DNA of 64,000 nucleotides, from positions 22,838 through 86,837 of the forward strand of contig JARGPA010000016.1 in assembly GCA_029213305.1 (NCBI GenBank). Reading direction: 5' to 3'. The DNA is from Phycisphaerales bacterium. Its GTDB lineage: Bacteria > Planctomycetota > Phycisphaerae > Phycisphaerales > UBA1924. The notes beneath the pieces are model-generated. The model searched no databases. It had not been told where the DNA came from and worked only from the letters and a program-made list of their open reading frames with translations. A program made the translations under genes and the position numbers. Of this stretch, positions 60,946 through 64,000 are shown one piece after another; position 1 is the first letter of the stretch; every line of letters begins with the position of its first letter.

Positions 60946-61848
60946 ATGAATGTGACCACTATGCCCAATAAGTCATCCAGACATCAAAAACGGGAAGAGA
61001 AGGCGGCAAAAAAAGCGGCTGAATCAGGACATTGGTCCGCTTCCAACACAAACATCCACGAGCTCTATCAGCTTTCTGTTCAGAATGTAGAAGCTGAGAT
61101 CGATTTCATTGACGAGACTTTCGAAACTCTACGGAATAGAAAAGCAATTTCCCTTCGTGAAGATTTCTGTGGAACAGGGAATACATCCGCAGAATGGGTC
61201 CGAAGAAGAGAGTCAAACAATGCAATTGGGATTGATCTCGATCAGCCTACACTCGACTATGGCCATGAAGTTCATGTAAAAACACTTGACGAAGGGACTC
61301 AGTCTCGTATTGCACTTCTCAATCGCAATGTCCTCGACCCTGGCGCTGATGCTTCAGGTGTTGATTGTGTACTTGCGATGAATTTCAGTTATTGGTTATT
61401 CAAAACACGTGATGATCTACGAAACTACTTTAAGATCGTTCGGGATAGCCTTGGACCGGACGGCGTGTTCTTCCTAGATCATTACGGCGGATCCGAAGCA
61501 ATGGTCGAGTCCAAAGAAGCAAAGAAGATCGATAACGGACCAGGACGCACATTCACATACATTTGGGAGCAAAAACATTTCAATCCCATCACAGGTGATA
61601 TGGAATGTAGAATCCATTTCAAGTTCCCAGATAAAACCAAAATCAAAGATGCTTTCATTTATCAATGGAGACTTTGGTCTTTACCAGAGCTTCGTGAGCT
61701 GCTCTCAGAAGCAGGTTTCTCAAATGTCCATGTGTATTGGGAAGGCGAAGACGAAGAGGACGAAGGCGAAGGCAACGGCGAATATGAAGCAACCCTCGAA
61801 GGGACTGCAGATCCAGCATTCATCTCATACATTGTTGCATACGACTAA
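60946..61848 (+). CDS. SAM-dependent methyltransferase, related to the 45.9-kb gene
   Basis: 300 residues with a Lys/Ala-rich N-terminus (HQKREEKAAKKAAESGHWSA). Motif I LREDFCGTGNTSAEW, then IGIDLDQPTL and AMNFSYWLF. The segment KDAFIYQWRLWSLPELRELL parallels EDAFVYEWRLWSIPELRDAM of the other methyltransferase, so the two are paralogues. A very acidic patch (GEDEEDEGEGNGEYE) lies near the end. Substrate unknown. Confidence 0.85.
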   Translation: MNVTTMPNKSSRHQKREEKAAKKAAESGHWSASNTNIHELYQLSVQNVEAEIDFIDETFETLRNRKAISLREDFCGTGNTSAEWVRRRESNNAIGIDLDQPTLDYGHEVHVKTLDEGTQSRIALLNRNVLDPGADASGVDCVLAMNFSYWLFKTRDDLRNYFKIVRDSLGPDGVFFLDHYGGSEAMVESKEAKKIDNGPGRTFTYIWEQKHFNPITGDMECRIHFKFPDKTKIKDAFIYQWRLWSLPELRELLSEAGFSNVHVYWEGEDEEDEGEGNGEYEATLEGTADPAFISYIVAYD

Positions 61849-61877
61849 CTCACATATTTTTCAGACGGAATCCATTC

Positions 61878-62933
61878 ATGCAAGGTGTACTCGACATCCC
61901 CGCGGAACTTAGCAAACTCGAATCATTGCTCTTCGAGTCACTCCCTCAAGTGGAGAAGGTCTTTGCTGATCAGCTCATTTCAGATTTACCACCCGTTGAT
62001 GAGATGTGTCAACATGTAGAGAGATACAGGGGCAAGATGTTACGCCCTTCACTCGTATTGCTCTGTGGCGCGGCTGCAAACCTTGAAACGGATTCATTGC
62101 TCGCCGTAGATAACACAAAATCAGTGATTACTCAGTCTCATATTGTTTGTGGTGCCGTCTCCGAAATGGTACATATGGCAACTCTGGTACACGACGATGT
62201 TCTTGATGAAGCAGAAATCCGCAGACGCGGTCAAACAATCAACATGCTCAAAGGAAATGAGACTTCGGTTATCCTTGGGGACTACCTGATTGCTTCTGCT
62301 TACGAACTCTGTTCATCGCTCAACTCCCCTGTCCCATCACGAATTGTGGGAAACGCATCAGCAGTGATGTGCTCTGGAGAACTCCTTCAACTCCATCATC
62401 GAAATAACTTATCACTCGACGAAGCAACCTACATCGAAATCCTTGAGCGTAAGACAGCAGCCCTCATCGGCGCTGCGTGCGAACTCGGTTCACTCTCAAC
62501 TCTCGGTTTCGATCAATCGGATCATCCTACAACAATCGCACTCAAATCGTTTGGAGTACATCTCGGTGTTGCGTTCCAAATTCAAGACGATGTTCTAGAT
62601 ATCCTCGGAACAACAGAAACAGTGGGTAAATCTGTAGGCAAAGATCTCGATAAAGGTAAGCTCACATACCCGCTTATTCATCATCTATCTGTTGCGGATG
62701 TTGAGCAAGGCGCCCGATCACTGATATTGATCCAAAGAGCAGCCAACGGCGAGACTACGGTATTACCTGAGATCGTTGAGTCCATCCAAACGACAAAATC
62801 GATCGAAGCAACAAAGTCTTTTGCAGCTTCATACGTTGTGCGCGCGAAGGAAGCACTCACAACACTCCCCCCATCGTCAGGCCGCTCAATGCTCGAACTT
62901 ATTGCAGATGCCGTGATCCAGCGTTCCTATTGA
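61878..62933 (+). CDS. Polyprenyl (octaprenyl-type) diphosphate synthase
   Basis: Trans-prenyltransferase that makes long isoprenoid chains for quinones. The two aspartate-rich motifs are DDVLDEAE (residues ~100-107) and QIQDDVLDI (~237), with RPSLVLLCGAA and GKDLDKGKLTYPLIH. 351 residues. Chain length cannot be read from the sequence; IspB-like is likely. 29 nt downstream of the methyltransferase gene. Confidence 0.93.
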   Translation: MQGVLDIPAELSKLESLLFESLPQVEKVFADQLISDLPPVDEMCQHVERYRGKMLRPSLVLLCGAAANLETDSLLAVDNTKSVITQSHIVCGAVSEMVHMATLVHDDVLDEAEIRRRGQTINMLKGNETSVILGDYLIASAYELCSSLNSPVPSRIVGNASAVMCSGELLQLHHRNNLSLDEATYIEILERKTAALIGAACELGSLSTLGFDQSDHPTTIALKSFGVHLGVAFQIQDDVLDILGTTETVGKSVGKDLDKGKLTYPLIHHLSVADVEQGARSLILIQRAANGETTVLPEIVESIQTTKSIEATKSFAASYVVRAKEALTTLPPSSGRSMLELIADAVIQRSY

Positions 62934-62958
62934 TAGCTCTATTGTTTAAGGTTGCTCA

Positions 62959-63537
62959 ATGCCCAAACGAGCTTTCAACATCTATCAACGCAAACGTGTC
63001 GTTAATATCAACCTGAATATTTTGGCTGCGGGACTTTTGTCGATTGCAATCGCAAAATTCCCTGTGATGTATATCAGTAACTGGATCGGACCAGAGCATA
63101 AGTTCTGGATATCCGTTATCGCATATGTTCTCGATACAACGATCGATGTCATCCTGTATTACGGGCTCCACTGGCTAGCAAACCAATGGAATCCTCGTGG
63201 TAATCTTCCAAAGAAATCTGATCGACCAAAACATCGTAAGTTCTTACAAGACGCAACGCGCATTCAAGCAGAACGCATGGCGCTCGTCCCGATCTTTATG
63301 CTCATCGCAATGGGTGGAATGTGGGCCCTCCAACATTACATGCAAGTGAGTGCTTCATGGGCATTCGTGTACGCGTTCGTCGCCGCGATGCTCTTCACAC
63401 GAGTCATCCATACCTTCTGGGGATATCGATCGGGTACTTTTAAGGATCATATTGATGTGATTATTGATGATGGGATTCAAATCGGGAAGGATCTCTCGGA
63501 AGATTCTAAACGACTCGAATCAGGAGACGATCTCTAA
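62959..63537 (+). CDS. Polytopic membrane protein of unknown function
   Basis: 192 residues with about four hydrophobic segments (near 20-42, 47-70, 108-125 and 130-150), a basic loop (PKKSDRPKHRKFLQDATR) and a C-terminal acidic tail. No motif recognised. The stop shares its last A with the asnB start (TAATG), so both may be translated together. Confidence 0.72.
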   Translation: MPKRAFNIYQRKRVVNINLNILAAGLLSIAIAKFPVMYISNWIGPEHKFWISVIAYVLDTTIDVILYYGLHWLANQWNPRGNLPKKSDRPKHRKFLQDATRIQAERMALVPIFMLIAMGGMWALQHYMQVSASWAFVYAFVAAMLFTRVIHTFWGYRSGTFKDHIDVIIDDGIQIGKDLSEDSKRLESGDDL

Positions 63538-64000
63538 TGTGCGGCATCGCAGGAATCATCAAGATCCACGATCCGAAGGACGGGCCGCCGCCTACGCATT
63601 TGGAAACGATCCCCGAATCTTGGCTCGACATCCTCGACGAATCAATCAAACATCGAGGACCTGACGGCCAAGGTCGATTCCGTGATCGCGCCACGCGTGA
63701 GGATGGAACGATTGTCGATGTCGCTCTTGTCCATCGTCGCTTAAGCATCATCGATCATGACGGCGGACATCAACCCATGGTTCACGACGGCGATCGGCTG
63801 CGTCCTGATCTGACATATCAATCTGGGGATACTCCGATCATCGCGTCGGAAGTTGAACCAAACAAGCCATTGGTTGCGGTGGTGTTCAACGGATGTATTT
63901 ACAACCATCGTGAGTTGCGCAAAAAACTCGAATCTGCAGGTTGTGTGTTTGAAACGGACCATTCGGATACGGAAGTGTTGGTGCATGGGTGGCGGGAATG
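63537..64000 (+). CDS. asnB: Asparagine synthase (glutamine-hydrolysing), N-terminal part
   Basis: The start is clear: MCGIAGI, in which C2 becomes the N-terminal nucleophile of class II glutamine amidotransferases. RGPDGQG (residues ~42-48), HRRLSIID and FNGCIYNHRELR follow the family. The synthase domain lies beyond the window end, so the gene is partial. A relaxed variant acting in antibiotic or O-antigen synthesis cannot be excluded. Confidence 0.9.
   Translation, partial: MCGIAGIIKIHDPKDGPPPTHLETIPESWLDILDESIKHRGPDGQGRFRDRATREDGTIVDVALVHRRLSIIDHDGGHQPMVHDGDRLRPDLTYQSGDTPIIASEVEPNKPLVAVVFNGCIYNHRELRKKLESAGCVFETDHSDTEVLVHGWRE

Noticed and set aside
1..64000. tRNA genes, CRISPR arrays, insertion sequences or prophage
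   Set aside because: I saw no cloverleaf with a GGTTCGAATC-type arm, no regular direct repeats with spacers, and no transposase or integrase motif; absence is by eye only.

Overview
The window looks like a chromosomal segment of a planctomycete of the class Phycisphaerae (Phycisphaerales-like). The main reasons are four secreted proteins ending in tandem EF-hand/dockerin-like motifs (two copies of a LNFFDVSxFL-type unit, usually closing with GCP, the GC-type dockerin seen in that group), a prepilin-like protein with a [10 protein letters not shown] leader, a PEP-CTERM-like tail ending in RRRR, and many small zinc-ribbon/membrane proteins. This assignment rests on protein character, not on a database search. 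GC content is moderate by eye.

Layout. 1-2.2 kb: the 3' end of a GH13 amylase-like secreted protein, a bidirectional terminator, and a small membrane protein. 2.3-19 kb, all on the minus strand: an almost complete S10-spc-alpha ribosomal protein cluster read from rpsJ (18.9 kb) to rplQ (3.4 kb), with secY and rpoA, followed by pheS. rpmD, rpsD, infA, adk and map are absent from their usual places. Several ribosomal proteins are unusual: an HTH-like N-terminal extension on uL22, an RGG tail on uS5, a short uS14 that has lost its zinc cysteines, and enlarged bL17 and uL15. Leader or intercistronic hairpins lie before rplC, rplD, secY and rpmJ and after rpsK.

19-31 kb: a secreted protein, a lipoprotein M28 peptidase, ruvB, then a minus-strand run purA-uppS-cdsA-CT398-like protein, a small zinc-ribbon protein, an FHA protein, and hemW. 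30-43 kb: an RluA-family pseudouridine synthase coupled to a degenerate 6-phosphogluconolactonase homologue, a ThiD2-ThiE fusion coupled to an M16 protease, an HDOD/degenerate-GGDEF regulator, recO, fabZ coupled to a bifunctional aroDE, a lipoprotein, a fabZ-like/acyl-carrier pair, a spondin-dockerin protein, and prfA.

43-52 kb: an ABC-2 exporter pair, then a tightly coupled run of zinc-ribbon membrane proteins around a methyltransferase, an aldehyde dehydrogenase, an unrecognised HTH-containing protein, and another dockerin protein. 52-58 kb: the RNase P RNA gene, a Gfo/Idh-like oxidoreductase, tyrS, a prepilin-like protein, a dockerin protein and a PEP-CTERM-like protein. 58-64 kb: an orphan DNA methyltransferase, a zinc-ribbon membrane protein, UDP-glucose dehydrogenase, a second methyltransferase of the same family, a polyprenyl diphosphate synthase, a membrane protein, and the start of asnB.

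Most of the window is housekeeping: translation, protein export, isoprenoid/phospholipid synthesis, shikimate and thiamine synthesis. I found no phage, insertion sequence, CRISPR array or tRNA gene. The most interesting signals are the remodelled ribosomal proteins, the RNA structures in their operon, and the recurring zinc-ribbon/membrane and GC-dockerin families. I did not find one clearly new multi-gene system.
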